Counted from the first letter of the stretch, positions 18,223 to 29,931 are shown. The stretch is 64,000 nt of DNA from Reyranella sp. (GCA_022844015.1 JALHMO010000003.1:1-64000); one strand, 5' to 3'. Notes: generated from the sequence alone by a model not told the origin. Numbers and translations are program-made.

Positions 18223-18417
18223 CTACTTCTCGGCCGACGCGCTGTCGGCCAGGACCGGCATATCCTCGCGATAGTATCCGCAATGCGAGCAGACCGAGTG
18301 CGGCCGCTTGAGCTCGCCGCAATTCTTGCACTCGACATGGGCCATCGAGGGAATGGCGTGATGAGCCCGACGCATGTTGCGGCGGGACTTCGAAACCTTC
18401 TTCTTGGGAACTGCCAT
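18223..18417 (-). CDS. rpmF: 50S ribosomal protein L32
   Basis: Ribosomal large-subunit protein of 64 residues starting [19 protein letters not shown]. It is the zinc-binding form: C-x2-C (CKNCGE) and C-x2-C (CSHCGYY). The ATG at 18417 is used because mature L32 begins AVPKKK; an ATG four codons upstream is in frame but not expected. It sits 51 bases upstream of plsX and 114 bases after the YceD gene on the same strand, the usual neighbours. Confidence 0.97.
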   Translation of the reverse strand: MAVPKKKVSKSRRNMRRAHHAIPSMAHVECKNCGELKRPHSVCSHCGYYREDMPVLADSASAEK

Positions 18418-18531
18418 GACGATCTCCACGACGGAGCGGCCCCGATGCCAGCCCCGGAAAACACTGCAGCCGCGCTCTGGCGGCGCGGCGGGCCGGCTTC
18501 TCTAGCCAAAACCCACCATCACCGCAAGAAT

Positions 18532-19116
18532 TTAGCGCCCGCGGCCGGGTTTGTCTCTGAGTGCCGCAAGGCCGGCAAAGGGATGGCGGCGCTGGTCCGG
18601 CGGGCCGCGGCGGCCATGATTGCGCGGTTTGGGCAGCACATCCTCGAGCCTGGCACCCGGCCGGCGGGGATACGGGTCGGCGGCGAGCGACAGCTGCTCG
18701 GCGATGATCTCGCCGACGTCGAGCAGGTTTCCCGTCAATGGTTCCGGCGCGTCGGCCTGTGCGCTCAGCACCGCCTCGCCATTCTCGGGGTCGCGGTCGT
18801 CGGCAAGATCCTTCTTGAAGACGATGCGGAAAGCGTCGTCGAGATCCTGGTTCACGGGGTCGAGCGAGAGAACGCAGGCCTGCACGATCCGCCCACGCAG
18901 GCGCCCCTCGACGACGATCTGGCCGCCCAGCCGATGGTCGACGGTGACCCGGGCCGACAAGGCCGGCAGGCCGAGGAACCCGAAACGCTTGGCCAGTGCC
19001 GCCCGCTCGCTGTCGCTGGCGACGATCTCGAGGGCCGCGCCGCCCGACCCCATCCGATCCAGGTCGACGATTCTTTCGATTTCTGATTTTGGTTCTTTTT
19101 CAGGTGCTTGAGACAT
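18532..19116 (-). CDS. YceD/DUF177-family protein
   Basis: 194-residue DUF177 protein. The family is implicated in 23S rRNA/ribosome assembly and is nearly always encoded next to rpmF, as here. The diagnostic segment LRGRIVQACVLSLDPVNQDLDD is present (conserved Cys in the QACVLSL core), followed by the acidic middle and LLDVGEIIAEQLSLAADPYPR, the most conserved DUF177 block. The C-terminus is basic and Pro/Arg rich. The CBP3-type gene is encoded directly upstream on the same strand. Confidence 0.9.
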   Translation of the reverse strand: MSQAPEKEPKSEIERIVDLDRMGSGGAALEIVASDSERAALAKRFGFLGLPALSARVTVDHRLGGQIVVEGRLRGRIVQACVLSLDPVNQDLDDAFRIVFKKDLADDRDPENGEAVLSAQADAPEPLTGNLLDVGEIIAEQLSLAADPYPRRPGARLEDVLPKPRNHGRRGPPDQRRHPFAGLAALRDKPGRGR

Positions 19117-19125
19117 TTTTATGAT

Positions 19126-19620
19126 CTACTTGACCAAGAGATTGCGCGGTGTTTCAGCGAGCCATGCAGCATGCTGCCGCACGTGGTCGGCCAGCCGTTC
19201 CACGGCCCGATCGTCGACCGGTGGCCTACCGCCATAGGCGTTGCGGCGCAAGACCTCGGGCAACTGCCCGGGGGTTCCCGCGAGCGCCTCGCGATAGGCG
19301 AGCGCCCGCCCGTGGAGGCCTTCCGCCATGATCTTGATGCGCCTCCCGACGCCCAGGTCCTGGACGCCGATCTCGCGCAAGGTGAGATCGAGGTGGCGGA
19401 ACATGGCGTCGAAAAACGCCTGCGCCAAGACGTCGCCGTCGGGTTCCCGGCGCAGGCGGTCGATCGTCAAGGCGGCATGCAAGGCGAGCGAATCGAAGCG
19501 TCCATCGAGGGTGTCGGGGATGCCGCAGGCCTCGAACAGAACCGGGGCACGGGCCCGTTCGGCGGTTCGGGCGTACAGCGCGGCGGCAAAGGCGTCCTCG
19601 GGCTTGCGGCGGCGGAACAC
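19126..19620 (-). CDS. Ubiquinol-cytochrome c chaperone (CBP3-type)
   Basis: 164-residue protein of the ubiquinol-cytochrome c chaperone/CBP3 family, which helps assemble the cytochrome bc1 complex. Typical segments are TIDRLRREPDGDVLAQAFFDAMFRHLD (cut: LRREPDGDVLAQAFFDAMF), LREIGVQDLGVGRRIKIMAE and the C-terminal HVRQHAAWLAE. The GTG at 19620 is preferred because AGGAGG lies nine bases upstream and homology starts there. It precedes the YceD gene on the same strand, an order common in alphaproteobacteria, and diverges from bamE. Confidence 0.85.
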   Translation of the reverse strand: MFRRRKPEDAFAAALYARTAERARAPVLFEACGIPDTLDGRFDSLALHAALTIDRLRREPDGDVLAQAFFDAMFRHLDLTLREIGVQDLGVGRRIKIMAEGLHGRALAYREALAGTPGQLPEVLRRNAYGGRPPVDDRAVERLADHVRQHAAWLAETPRNLLVK

Positions 19621-19713
19621 GGACCTCGACCTCCTGCGGCGCGGTTGACCTGCCGCGCCCGTCGCGACATCTTCCGCCCGGCCCTTCTCTCCGACGAAAC
19701 CAAGAACCAGTCC

Positions 19714-20202
19714 ATGCGTCGCGCCGTCCCGCTTGCCCTCGCCCCCCTTGCGCTCGCCCTCGTCGCCATCACCGGGTGCAACGACGTCTCCATCATCCGC
19801 GGCTTCTCGCCGTCGCCCGGCACGGTCGACAAGCTCGAGGTCAACAGCCAGAGCCGCGAGGACGTTCAACGCCTGATCGGATCGCCGTCGGCGGTCGCGA
19901 CGTTCAACCCGAACGTCTGGTACTACATCAGCGAGAAGCAGGAATACTGGGGTCCCTACCGGCCTTGGATCAGCGAGCAGAACGTCATCCAGATCACGTT
20001 CAACGAGTCCGGCCGGATCTCGTCGCTCAGGTACTACGACCTGGAGGACGCCCAGAACATCACCATGGTCGCGCGGATCACGCCGACGTCGGGCAAGGAG
20101 CTTACCGTCCTCGAGCAGCTCCTGGGCAACGTCGGCAAGTTCACCGGACCGGCCAAGCAGACCGGCGGCAACCCCGGCGCACCGACCGGCGGCGGCGGCT
20201 GA
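19714..20202 (+). CDS. bamE: Outer membrane assembly factor BamE
   Basis: Lipoprotein subunit of the BAM complex that inserts beta-barrel proteins, 162 residues from ATG 19714. Residues 1-21 are a lipoprotein signal peptide with lipobox ITGC and lipidated C22. The SmpA/OmlA domain follows: GTVDKLEVNSQSREDVQRL, IGSPSA and the WYYISEKQEYWG region typical of alphaproteobacterial BamE. The C-terminus has a Gly/Pro-rich tail. Divergent from the CBP3-type chaperone gene; followed by a strong terminator at 20232. Confidence 0.93.
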   Translation: MRRAVPLALAPLALALVAITGCNDVSIIRGFSPSPGTVDKLEVNSQSREDVQRLIGSPSAVATFNPNVWYYISEKQEYWGPYRPWISEQNVIQITFNESGRISSLRYYDLEDAQNITMVARITPTSGKELTVLEQLLGNVGKFTGPAKQTGGNPGAPTGGGG

Positions 20203-20231
20203 CGACGGGTCCTTTCCTGGATTGACAAACG

Positions 20232-20261
20232 AAAAGCCCCGGCCTTGCGGCCGGGGCTTTT
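20232..20261. terminator. Rho-independent terminator between bamE and hppA
   Basis: Perfect 13-base arms AAAAGCCCCGGCC / GGCCGGGGCTTTT with loop TTGC. The A run on one side and the T run on the other make it usable from both strands, fitting its place between convergent bamE and hppA. Confidence 0.9.
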
Positions 20262-20283
20262 GCCTTGGCAGGCGCCAACCAGC

Positions 20284-22389
<2,106 letters not shown>

Positions 22390-22561
22390 ATTGAGTTAAC
22401 CTGTTGTTTTTACGGCGATCTCCGCCCGGCGCGTGCTGAAGTACGGTTTCTCCCCGGCGCTGGGCGGGCCGGAAAATGGCAGAACGCTTCCCGGTTCGCA
22501 ACCCGCGTCGGGAAAAACCCCGTTGCCTCAAGGGCTTGGCTTCCGGCCTGCGACCTCGGCT

Positions 22562-23797
22562 CTACGTCCGCGACGGGCGCAACAGGCGATAGGCGCTGAT
22601 CACGGCGAGCGCGACGACAACCAGCGCCAGGGCAAAGTAGTTGAGCATCGCCCAGCCCTCGAGCTCGAGCACGACGCTGGCCATCAGGCTCGCCACGGTG
22701 GTCGTCCCGAAGACCATGAAATCGTTGAACGCCTGCGCCTTGCCGCGTTCCGCCGGCCGATAGGTCGTGGTGAGCAGCGTCGTTGCGCCGACGAACATGA
22801 AGTTCCACCCGACCCCGTTCAGGCCGAGCGCAATGCGGAAATGCCAGACCGTCTCGCCCATCAGGGCGACGACGACGCCAGCCACCAGCAGGGCGATGCC
22901 CGCGGTCATTGTATTGAAGAGCCCGAAGCGCTGGATCAGGTGGCCGGTGAAGAAGGCCGGCACGAACATGCCCATGACGTGGACGAAGATCGTGATCGGT
23001 GCCTCTCCCTTGTCGAGGCCGCACATGACGATGGCGAGCGGCGATGCCGCCATCACGAAAGACATGACGCCGAAGGCGATCATGCCGCCGGCGGCGGCCA
23101 CCAGGTACGCCGGCTGGCTCACGATCGTGAGCAGCGGCCGCTGCGGGCCACTGACATCCTCCGCCTTGACCGCCGGGAACTCGATGAAGCCCAGCACCAC
23201 GAACACGACGGCATGGACCACGATGACGGCGCAGAAGCTCGCCTGGAAGGTCGGCAGCCACAAGTCAGGGGTGATGCGGGCGAGACCCGGTCCGAGGATA
23301 CCGGCGATGACGCCGCCGGCGGTCACGTAGGAAATCGCCTGGGCGCGGAAGTGCCCGGGCGCCAGCTCGACGGCAGCAAAGCGGTAGAGCTGCATGTTGG
23401 CGATGCCGTAGCCCATCATCAGGCCGCCCAGGCACATGATCGGGAAGCTGGCGAGCCCGAGGCCGATTGCTGCGCACGATGCGCCGGCCATGCCCATCAC
23501 CGAGCCCGAGCGAAAGCCGAGCTTGCGGCCCCGTCGCATCATCAGCAGCGAGGCCGGAAAGACCGACAGCATGACCCCGAGATGCTGCATGGTGACCGGA
23601 AGGTTGGCCCACATGCGCATGTCGGGAGAGACGATGGTCAGCACCGCCAGCGCCGACGAGGCGAACATCAGCGTGTTGCTGCTCTGGGTCAGCGCCTGGC
23701 AGATCGCCAGCAAGGCGATGTTGCGCAGCGCACGACGCGGCATGGCCCCTCCGGTAGACGCTGCCGCCGTTCTCTCTACCTTGTTCGACCCATCCAT
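22562..23797 (-). CDS. MFS transporter
   Basis: 411-residue major facilitator permease with about 12 hydrophobic helices. Loop 2-3 contains LLMMRRGRKLGFRSGS, a variant of the family signature, and GGLMMGYGIANMQLYR and FVGATTLLTTTYRPAERGKAQ are seen in the YbfB/uncharacterised MFS group. Start ATG at 23797 is at the divergent promoter region with the kinase gene. The substrate is unknown; a 172-base space separates it from hppA on the same strand. Confidence 0.84.
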   Translation of the reverse strand: MDGSNKVERTAAASTGGAMPRRALRNIALLAICQALTQSSNTLMFASSALAVLTIVSPDMRMWANLPVTMQHLGVMLSVFPASLLMMRRGRKLGFRSGSVMGMAGASCAAIGLGLASFPIMCLGGLMMGYGIANMQLYRFAAVELAPGHFRAQAISYVTAGGVIAGILGPGLARITPDLWLPTFQASFCAVIVVHAVVFVVLGFIEFPAVKAEDVSGPQRPLLTIVSQPAYLVAAAGGMIAFGVMSFVMAASPLAIVMCGLDKGEAPITIFVHVMGMFVPAFFTGHLIQRFGLFNTMTAGIALLVAGVVVALMGETVWHFRIALGLNGVGWNFMFVGATTLLTTTYRPAERGKAQAFNDFMVFGTTTVASLMASVVLELEGWAMLNYFALALVVVALAVISAYRLLRPSRT

Positions 23798-23979
23798 TGG
23801 GGGCGCACCATAATCGCCGTCCTTTCCCGCCCCAAGCGATTAGAAGTAGGGCCGGCGCAGCCCAGATCTGCTATTTCCGAGCGACTCGATGTAATATTGG
23901 CCCGGTGAACCGGCCATGGACAGGCGGGCGGCCGGGTTTCAAGATCGCTCTCCACCTCCCCGAGGCTTGCACGGCAGCA

Positions 23980-26199
23980 ATGACCGACGACGCGCCGACT
24001 GCGAAACGACCAGAAGTCGATCGCACCGAACATCACGCGGCCCTGGCGGCCGGCGTGATGATCGGACGGTATCGCATCGAGTCGGTGCTGGGCCTCGGCG
24101 GATTCGGCATCACCTATCGCTGCTACGACACCCATCTTCGCCGCGATGTCGCGGTCAAGGAATACCTGCCGACCGGCATCGCCATCCGCCACGAGAGCTC
24201 GACCGTGCTGCCGCGGTCGACCGAGATGTCGACCGACTTCGTGTGGGGGCGAAATCGCTTCCTCGACGAGGCGCGCACGATCGCGAAGCTGGGGCACGTG
24301 CCGGCGGTCGTCCGGGTGCACGATTTCCTCGAGGCGTTCGGCACGGCTTACGTCGTGATGGAGCTGCTCTCGGGCGAGACGATGTCGCAACGCCTGAAGA
24401 GCGAGCCACAGCTTTCGCAAGCCGCCATCGATCGCATCCTGCCGCCGCTGCTCGACGGCCTCGAGCAGATCCACACCGCAGGCTTCCTGCATCGCGACAT
24501 CAAGCCGGCCAACATCATCCTCGGGCCGGGCGATGCCGCGACCTTGATCGACTTCGGCGCGTCGCGAGTAGCCATCGCCGACCGCTCGCAGGCGCTCACC
24601 GCCGTGTTCACGCCGGGCTATGCCGCGCCGGAGCAATCGACCTCGGGCAAGCAAGGTCCGTGGACCGACATATACGGGCTGGCGGCGACGCTCTTCACTG
24701 CGGTGACCGGCAAGGTTCCGCCGAGCGTCATGGAGCGGGTGTTCGAGGGCGCCACGGTGTTTCCGCCGGAAGCCGTCGTGCACGGCTACTCGACCGGCCT
24801 GCTGTCGGGCATCGATGCCGGCCTGCGCCTGCCGATCGAAGCCAGGCCGCAAAGCATCGCGGCATGGCGCGAGATCCTCTTCAGCAGGCAAGAGCCTGCC
24901 GCCGATGTGGCTCCCGCGGCGACACCTTCAGGCGCATCGCCGACTGCACCCGCTATCGCCTCCCCCAATCGCCCTAGATACGGGTTGCTTGCGGGCGCCC
25001 TCGTCGGTGCGCTGGGGGTCGGCTATGCGTTGTTCGCCCTCACGGCGCGCGACGAGCGGGCTGCGACTGCATCGACGCCGCCATCAGCGACCGCGTCGAC
25101 GGCGGCGAACGGTTCGACTGCCTACAGCCCGGCCTCGACGCCACAGCCTGCGCCGGTGCAGTCCGCGACCGCCTCGCCACCCGCTCCCCCTTTGCCCACG
25201 CCGGCCACGACACCGTCCACGACCTCGCTGCCACCCTCCGCACCGTCGCCTGCGGCGACGACGGATGCACCGACCCCTCCGCCGGGCGCAACGCCGGCAC
25301 CGGCTTCCACGGCCACGCCACCTCCTTTGCCGGCTGCCACCGCGACTCCTGGAGCAGGCCCTCTGCCCGCCACGACGGCATCGCCGCCATCGCCCGCCTC
25401 GGCTGTCGCGGCCACGTCACCGGCTCAGTCGACCGCGGCGCCGACACCGGCACCAGCCTCGGCCCCTCCGCCCGCCCCGGTCGTACCGCCGCCCCTGCCG
25501 ACCGCGACACCGACACCGGCACCATCCGCCGCAGCCGCACCACCGGCTCCGCCGACATCGGCCTCGGCGCCGACGGCAGTCGCTCCCTCCGATCCCGCTC
25601 TGGCTCCTGCTGCAACGCCGACGGCACCGGCGGATCGGACGGCCGCACCGACGCCTGCTGCTCCTCGACCTGCGCCTGTTGCAGCGACTGCCCCCGTCCT
25701 CGATGAGCCGAAGGTGCAGGATGCCGATTCGCGCGCCATCGAGGAGGGTCAAAGTCGCCGGGATCGCCCGGTGCTGGAGGCTGCACGACCGGAAGAGCCG
25801 AAGAAGAGCGAGGAGCAACTGAAGGTGGAAGCCGAGCACGCGGAAGCGACGTTGAAGCTCAGCACGCGCGATCGGCAGAAGATTCAGGTCGCTCTCACCT
25901 CTCTGGGCTTCGATGCCGGCGGCGCCGACGGCGTGTTCGGCCCCCGCACCCGCACCAAGATCGCCGATTGGCAGAGCGCAAACGGCGAGCCGCCGACCGG
26001 CTTCATCAGTGCCGACGACAAGGCGACGCTCTTCACCAAGGCGGCGCCGGCCATTGCACGTTGGGAAGAAGCGCAGCGTCGCGCCTATCTCGAGGAGCAG
26101 CGCCGCCTGGAGGAGCTGCGCAGACAGCCGCCGCCACCCCCGCCGCAGCCCAAGAGAACGTGGCGCTGGCCCTGGGAAGATCGGAACACATATCCGTAG
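23980..26199 (+). CDS. Ser/Thr protein kinase with membrane anchor and peptidoglycan-binding tail
   Basis: 739 residues. The Hanks-type kinase domain (about 25-290) is complete: Gly-rich loop LGLGGFGITYRC, ATP lysine K60 (DVAVKEYL), catalytic D173 (LHRDIKPAN), Mg-binding D191 (LIDFGASR) and the APEQ motif. One transmembrane helix (about 334-354) follows, then about 190 residues of Pro/Ala/Thr repeats, a charged coiled-coil stretch, and a PG_binding_1 domain at about 627-690 (FDAGGADGVFGPRTRTKIADWQ), so the C-terminal part is outside the membrane. I chose ATG 23980; the open frame begins at 23797, but the first 61 codons are not kinase-like. I infer a sensor of cell-wall state. Confidence 0.88.
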   Translation: MTDDAPTAKRPEVDRTEHHAALAAGVMIGRYRIESVLGLGGFGITYRCYDTHLRRDVAVKEYLPTGIAIRHESSTVLPRSTEMSTDFVWGRNRFLDEARTIAKLGHVPAVVRVHDFLEAFGTAYVVMELLSGETMSQRLKSEPQLSQAAIDRILPPLLDGLEQIHTAGFLHRDIKPANIILGPGDAATLIDFGASRVAIADRSQALTAVFTPGYAAPEQSTSGKQGPWTDIYGLAATLFTAVTGKVPPSVMERVFEGATVFPPEAVVHGYSTGLLSGIDAGLRLPIEARPQSIAAWREILFSRQEPAADVAPAATPSGASPTAPAIASPNRPRYGLLAGALVGALGVGYALFALTARDERAATASTPPSATASTAANGSTAYSPASTPQPAPVQSATASPPAPPLPTPATTPSTTSLPPSAPSPAATTDAPTPPPGATPAPASTATPPPLPAATATPGAGPLPATTASPPSPASAVAATSPAQSTAAPTPAPASAPPPAPVVPPPLPTATPTPAPSAAAAPPAPPTSASAPTAVAPSDPALAPAATPTAPADRTAAPTPAAPRPAPVAATAPVLDEPKVQDADSRAIEEGQSRRDRPVLEAARPEEPKKSEEQLKVEAEHAEATLKLSTRDRQKIQVALTSLGFDAGGADGVFGPRTRTKIADWQSANGEPPTGFISADDKATLFTKAAPAIARWEEAQRRAYLEEQRRLEELRRQPPPPPPQPKRTWRWPWEDRNTYP

Positions 26200-26253
26200 A
26201 CACGTTCCGATCAGTTCGATCAGGTCGAAGTGGAGGGTGCTTCGCTTGCCTGG

Positions 26254-27222
26254 CTAGAAATGGACGTAGCCGCGACGCTCGGCGCGGGCCGGTCGTCCCC
26301 CGATGGTCAGCCGTACGCCACGACCTTCGCCCAGGGTGCCGATCTTCGTAACCACCACGTCCGCGGCACTCGCTGCCTGCAGCAATGCCCGGCGCCGGCG
26401 TTTCGGCAGGGCGAACACGAGCTCGTAGTCGTCGCCGCCTCCCAGTATCTCCGGCCACAGACCGGAATCGGCGATGACGGCGCGGCGGGCCGCGGCTGAC
26501 AGTGGCACGCAATCCCGCTCGATGACGACGCCTAGCCCGGACGCATCCCCGATGTGGCCGGCGTCGGCCAGCAGGCCGTCGGAAATATCCGCCGCCGCCG
26601 TGGCGATGCCGACGAGGCGGGGACCGAACGTGGTGCGCGGCTGCGGCTGGCGGAAGCGACGCTCGAGCGCCGGGCTCGCGAGCTGGCCGCGGGCGGCGCG
26701 CAGGCCCAATGCACCGTCGCCGATGGTGCCGCTCACCCACAGCTCGTCGCCGGCGCGCGCTCCGGCTCGGGTCAGCCCCCGCCCGCGCGGCACTTTCCCG
26801 AAGGCCGTAATCGTGATGGTGAGCGGTCCTGGCGAAACCACAGTGTCTCCGCCGCAGAGGACGATGCCGTAGCGACGCTGGTCGGCCGCTAGCCCGCGCG
26901 CGAAGCGGGCGATCCACGCCTCGGTCCACGTCTCGGGCAGCGCCAGCGAGAGCTGGTAGACGAACGGCGTACCGCCTCCGGCGGCGAGATCCGAGAGGCA
27001 TACGCGCAGCGACTTGGCGCCGACAAGCTCGGGCTTCTCGTCGCTCAGGAAGTGGACGCCGGACACCACGGTGTCGGTCTTGACGACGAGATCGTGCCGC
27101 GAGTCGCCCGGGAGAAAGGCGTTGTCGCTCTCGAGGCCGCCGGCGCCGGCAAAGCCCTTGGCCAGCGGTGCAAAATAGCGGGCGATCAGCTCGAACTCGC
27201 CGATGCGCCTGGCACGCGCCAT
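26254..27222 (-). CDS. thiL: Thiamine-monophosphate kinase
   Basis: Last step of thiamine diphosphate synthesis: ATP-dependent phosphorylation of thiamine monophosphate. 322 residues, AIR-synthase-like fold, with the N-terminal GEFELIARYFAPL, DTVVSGVHFLSDEKPE (Mg/substrate site), the KSLRVCLSDLAAGG block, GGDTVVSPGPLTITITAFG and the C-terminal GGDDYELVFALP. It is the last gene of the rib-nusB-thiL run and starts seven bases beyond the nusB stop. Confidence 0.95.
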   Translation of the reverse strand: MARARRIGEFELIARYFAPLAKGFAGAGGLESDNAFLPGDSRHDLVVKTDTVVSGVHFLSDEKPELVGAKSLRVCLSDLAAGGGTPFVYQLSLALPETWTEAWIARFARGLAADQRRYGIVLCGGDTVVSPGPLTITITAFGKVPRGRGLTRAGARAGDELWVSGTIGDGALGLRAARGQLASPALERRFRQPQPRTTFGPRLVGIATAAADISDGLLADAGHIGDASGLGVVIERDCVPLSAAARRAVIADSGLWPEILGGGDDYELVFALPKRRRRALLQAASAADVVVTKIGTLGEGRGVRLTIGGRPARAERRGYVHF

Positions 27223-27229
27223 CGGCCGA

Positions 27230-27697
27230 TCAGCTTGCCAGCTCGGTGGGGCGGGCCGTACGTCCGACCCGATCGAGCACCGAGTTGACGAAGCTGGGCT
27301 CGCCCTGATCGTAGAAGGCGTGGGCTATCTCGACATACTCGTTGATCGCCACCCGGAGCGGCACGTCCTTGCGGTGCAGGAGCTCGTAGGCGCCGGCGAG
27401 CAGGATGGCACGCACCAGGCGATCGATGCGCGCCCATGTCCAGTCCTTGGCCAGCGCCGCCGACACTGTCTGCTCGAGCTCGTCCTTGTTGGCGACGGTG
27501 CCTTCGACCACGTCCTTGAACAGCGGCCGGTCGGCATCGCGCCGCATGCCGCCCTCGCCCGCCTCGCCGGTGCGAACCTTCAGGAACTGCTCGACGATCT
27601 CGCCGGGACCGTGCGCGCCCTCCTGCCACTGATACAGGGCCTGCACCGCCGCAAGCCGCGCGGCCTGTCGGCGGCTCGGCGTCGCCTGCTGGCTCAT
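27230..27697 (-). CDS. nusB: Transcription antitermination factor NusB
   Basis: RNA-binding factor that joins NusE (S10) at boxA in rRNA antitermination complexes, 155 residues. The all-helical NusB domain is complete: RRQAARLAAVQALYQW, DWTWARIDRLVRAILLAGAYEL, VPLRVAINEYVEIA and the FVNSVLDRVGR end. ATG 27697 overlaps the ribH stop by four bases (ATGA). The ribH - nusB - thiL order is conserved in alphaproteobacteria. Confidence 0.95.
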   Translation of the reverse strand: MSQQATPSRRQAARLAAVQALYQWQEGAHGPGEIVEQFLKVRTGEAGEGGMRRDADRPLFKDVVEGTVANKDELEQTVSAALAKDWTWARIDRLVRAILLAGAYELLHRKDVPLRVAINEYVEIAHAFYDQGEPSFVNSVLDRVGRTARPTELAS

Positions 27698-28170
27698 CGC
27701 GGCGGCCAGCGCCGGCGCAGTGCCACCATGGCGAGACAGGCGTGAGCGGAGTCGCCGCCCTTGTCGCCGCGATCGATGAAGGCTCGCGCCTGCGCTTGCT
27801 CGAAATTGTTCACGGTGACGATGCCATAGCCGATGGCGAGCTTGCCTTGAACCGCCAGATCCATCAGGGCACGTGCGCTCTCGCCGCACACATAGTCGTA
27901 GTGCGAGGTTTCGCCGCGGATGACGCAGCCCAGCGCCACAAAGCCGTCGTAGTGGCGTGCCGCCAGGGCAACGGCGCCCGGGATCTCGAAGGCGCCCGGC
28001 ACGACGATGCGCTCGAAGACCGCGCCATTGCGCACGATCTCGCGCTCCGCGCCGGCGATCAGGGCATCGGCGATCTCCGGGTAATAGCGCGATTCCACCA
28101 CCAGGATGCGCGCGCCTGCCACGCCGGCGACCGGCGGCCTGGCCGTCGGCGTCTCCGTTCGTGTCGACAT
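27694..28170 (-). CDS. ribH: 6,7-dimethyl-8-ribityllumazine synthase
   Basis: Penultimate riboflavin step: condenses 5-amino-6-ribitylamino-uracil with dihydroxybutanone phosphate. 158 residues with ILVVESRYYPEIADALI, the VPGAFEIPGAVALAA motif, GCVIRGETSHYDYVC (catalytic His) and GIVTVNNFEQAQAR. Two bases separate it from the ribBA stop and it overlaps nusB by four bases, so the rib genes are one tight operon. Confidence 0.96.
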   Translation of the reverse strand: MSTRTETPTARPPVAGVAGARILVVESRYYPEIADALIAGAEREIVRNGAVFERIVVPGAFEIPGAVALAARHYDGFVALGCVIRGETSHYDYVCGESARALMDLAVQGKLAIGYGIVTVNNFEQAQARAFIDRGDKGGDSAHACLAMVALRRRWPPR

Positions 28171-28172
28171 GG

Positions 28173-29324
28173 CTAGCGTGCCGCGCGGCCGGGAACCGGC
28201 TTCTGGCCGACGATCTTGAGGCCGAAGCCCTCCAGACCGACGACGCTCCGGCGGCTGTTGCTCAGCAGCACCATTTCCTTGACGCCGAGATCGATCAGGA
28301 TCTGGGCGCCGACGCCATAGTCGCGTAGCTCGCCGCCCGACGGCGCGATCGGCTCGCCGGCGCGCCGGCGCTGCTCGGCCAGCATCACTGTCAACGGCTC
28401 GCGGATCAGAACGATGACGCCGCGCCCCTCCTCGGCGATCAGCTTCATCGACGCCTCGATCTCGCCACCGCGGCCGGTGTCGCGCTGGCCCAGCGCGTCG
28501 GTGAAGATGTTGACGGCATGCATGCGCACGGTGACCGGCCCGCCGCTCGCCGGGTCACCCTTCACCAGGGCGATGTGCTGCGCCAGCGTCACCTTGTTCA
28601 CGTAGATGACGCAGCGGAAGTCGCCGCCATAGATGCTCTCGAAGGTGGTCTCCGAGAGCCGCTTGACGATCGAATCGTAGCGCCGCCGGTAGGCGATCAG
28701 GTCGGCGATGGTGCCGATCTTGAGGCCATGGCGCTGGGCGAAGGTGATGAGGTCGTTGCGACGGGCCATCGTGCCGTCGTCGTTCATGATCTCGCAGATC
28801 ACGCCGGCCGGCGTGAGGCCGGCAAGGCGCGCCAGGTCGACCGCGGCCTCGGTGTGGCCGGTGCGCTCCAGCGTGCCGCCATCGCGAGCCACCAGCGGGA
28901 AGACGTGGCCCGGCGAGACGATGTCCTGAGGCCCGCACGACGGGTCGATCGCGACCGACACGGTGCGCGCCCGGTCGGCGGCCGAGATCCCGGTGGTCAC
29001 GCCCTCGCGCGCCTCGATCGACACGGTGAAGGCCGTCTGGTGCCGGGTGCCGTTGTTGCGCGCCATCAGCGCCAGCCCGAGCTGCTCGACCCGCTCGCGG
29101 GTCAACGCCAGGCAGATCAGGCCGCGCGCATGCTTGGCCATGAAGTTGATGGCCTCCGGCGTCGCCCACTGGGCGGGGATCACGAGGTCGCCTTCGTTCT
29201 CGCGATCTTCGTCGTCGACAAGGATGAACATCCGGCCGCGCCGGGCTTCCTCGATGATGTCCTCGGCCGCAGCCTTCACCTCCGAGAAGGTGATCCGCCA
29301 GGCATCCTTTTCGAGCGCGCTCAT
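28173..29324 (-). CDS. ribB: 3,4-dihydroxy-2-butanone-4-phosphate synthase fused to a degenerate GTP cyclohydrolase II domain
   Basis: 383 residues. The N-terminal half (about 10-215) is an intact RibB domain: acidic metal site [27 protein letters not shown], the [11 protein letters not shown] loop and [12 protein letters not shown]...[16 protein letters not shown] (given in parts). The C-terminal half has the RibA fold ([34 protein letters not shown]) but lacks the three zinc cysteines: where active enzymes have HSEC...CDCG this one has [16 protein letters not shown]. So GTP cyclohydrolase II activity is unlikely and a separate RibA should exist elsewhere. It overlaps ribE by four bases. Confidence 0.92.
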   Translation of the reverse strand: MSALEKDAWRITFSEVKAAAEDIIEEARRGRMFILVDDEDRENEGDLVIPAQWATPEAINFMAKHARGLICLALTRERVEQLGLALMARNNGTRHQTAFTVSIEAREGVTTGISAADRARTVSVAIDPSCGPQDIVSPGHVFPLVARDGGTLERTGHTEAAVDLARLAGLTPAGVICEIMNDDGTMARRNDLITFAQRHGLKIGTIADLIAYRRRYDSIVKRLSETTFESIYGGDFRCVIYVNKVTLAQHIALVKGDPASGGPVTVRMHAVNIFTDALGQRDTGRGGEIEASMKLIAEEGRGVIVLIREPLTVMLAEQRRRAGEPIAPSGGELRDYGVGAQILIDLGVKEMVLLSNSRRSVVGLEGFGLKIVGQKPVPGRAAR

Positions 29325-29923
29325 GATCTTCCGTGCTCCAACAGTCGCTGAACGTATCGCGCGAGCATGTCGACCTCAAGGTTGACGCGCTGGCCGACCT
29401 TGGCCTGTCCCAGGGTCGTGACCGCCTGGGTGTGCGAGATGACGTTGATGCCGAAGCGGTTGCCGTCGACCTCGTTCACCGTGAGCGAGATACCGTCGAC
29501 CGCGATCGAGCCCTTGGCCGCGATGAAGCGCGCCAGCTCGGCCGGCGCCTCGAACACGAAGCGCACGCTGCCGCCTTCCGGCGTCATCGAGACGATGCTG
29601 CCGACGCCGTCGACGTGCCCGTAGACCAGGTGGCCGCCCAACTCGTCGCCCAGCTTGAGCGACAGCTCGAGATTGAGCCGGCTGCCCTGGCGCCAGTCCC
29701 CGAGATGGGTCTTGGCGAGGCTTTCGCCGGAAACCTCGACGGCGAACCAGTCCTTGCCCTTCTCGACCACGGTCAGGCAGCAGCCCGAGCAGGCGATCGA
29801 CGCGCCGATGGCGATCGGCGCCATATCGTGCCTCGTCCGTACCGCGAAGCGGCGATCGCCCTGGTTGCCGCCGGGGGTCATGGCGGTGATCTCGCCGACG
29901 TCGGTGACGATTCCCGTGAACAT
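29321..29923 (-). CDS. ribE: Riboflavin synthase, alpha chain
   Basis: Dismutates two lumazine molecules to riboflavin; 200 residues made of two similar lumazine-binding barrels (1-97 and 98-195). The first begins [12 protein letters not shown] with [11 protein letters not shown]; the second has [15 protein letters not shown] and [16 protein letters not shown]. The ATG at 29923 is the family start; the long frame upstream belongs to ribD in another frame. ATGA overlap with ribBA downstream; eight bases after ribD. Confidence 0.95.
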   Translation of the reverse strand: MFTGIVTDVGEITAMTPGGNQGDRRFAVRTRHDMAPIAIGASIACSGCCLTVVEKGKDWFAVEVSGESLAKTHLGDWRQGSRLNLELSLKLGDELGGHLVYGHVDGVGSIVSMTPEGGSVRFVFEAPAELARFIAAKGSIAVDGISLTVNEVDGNRFGINVISHTQAVTTLGQAKVGQRVNLEVDMLARYVQRLLEHGRS

Positions 29924-29931
29924 GCGCGTAC

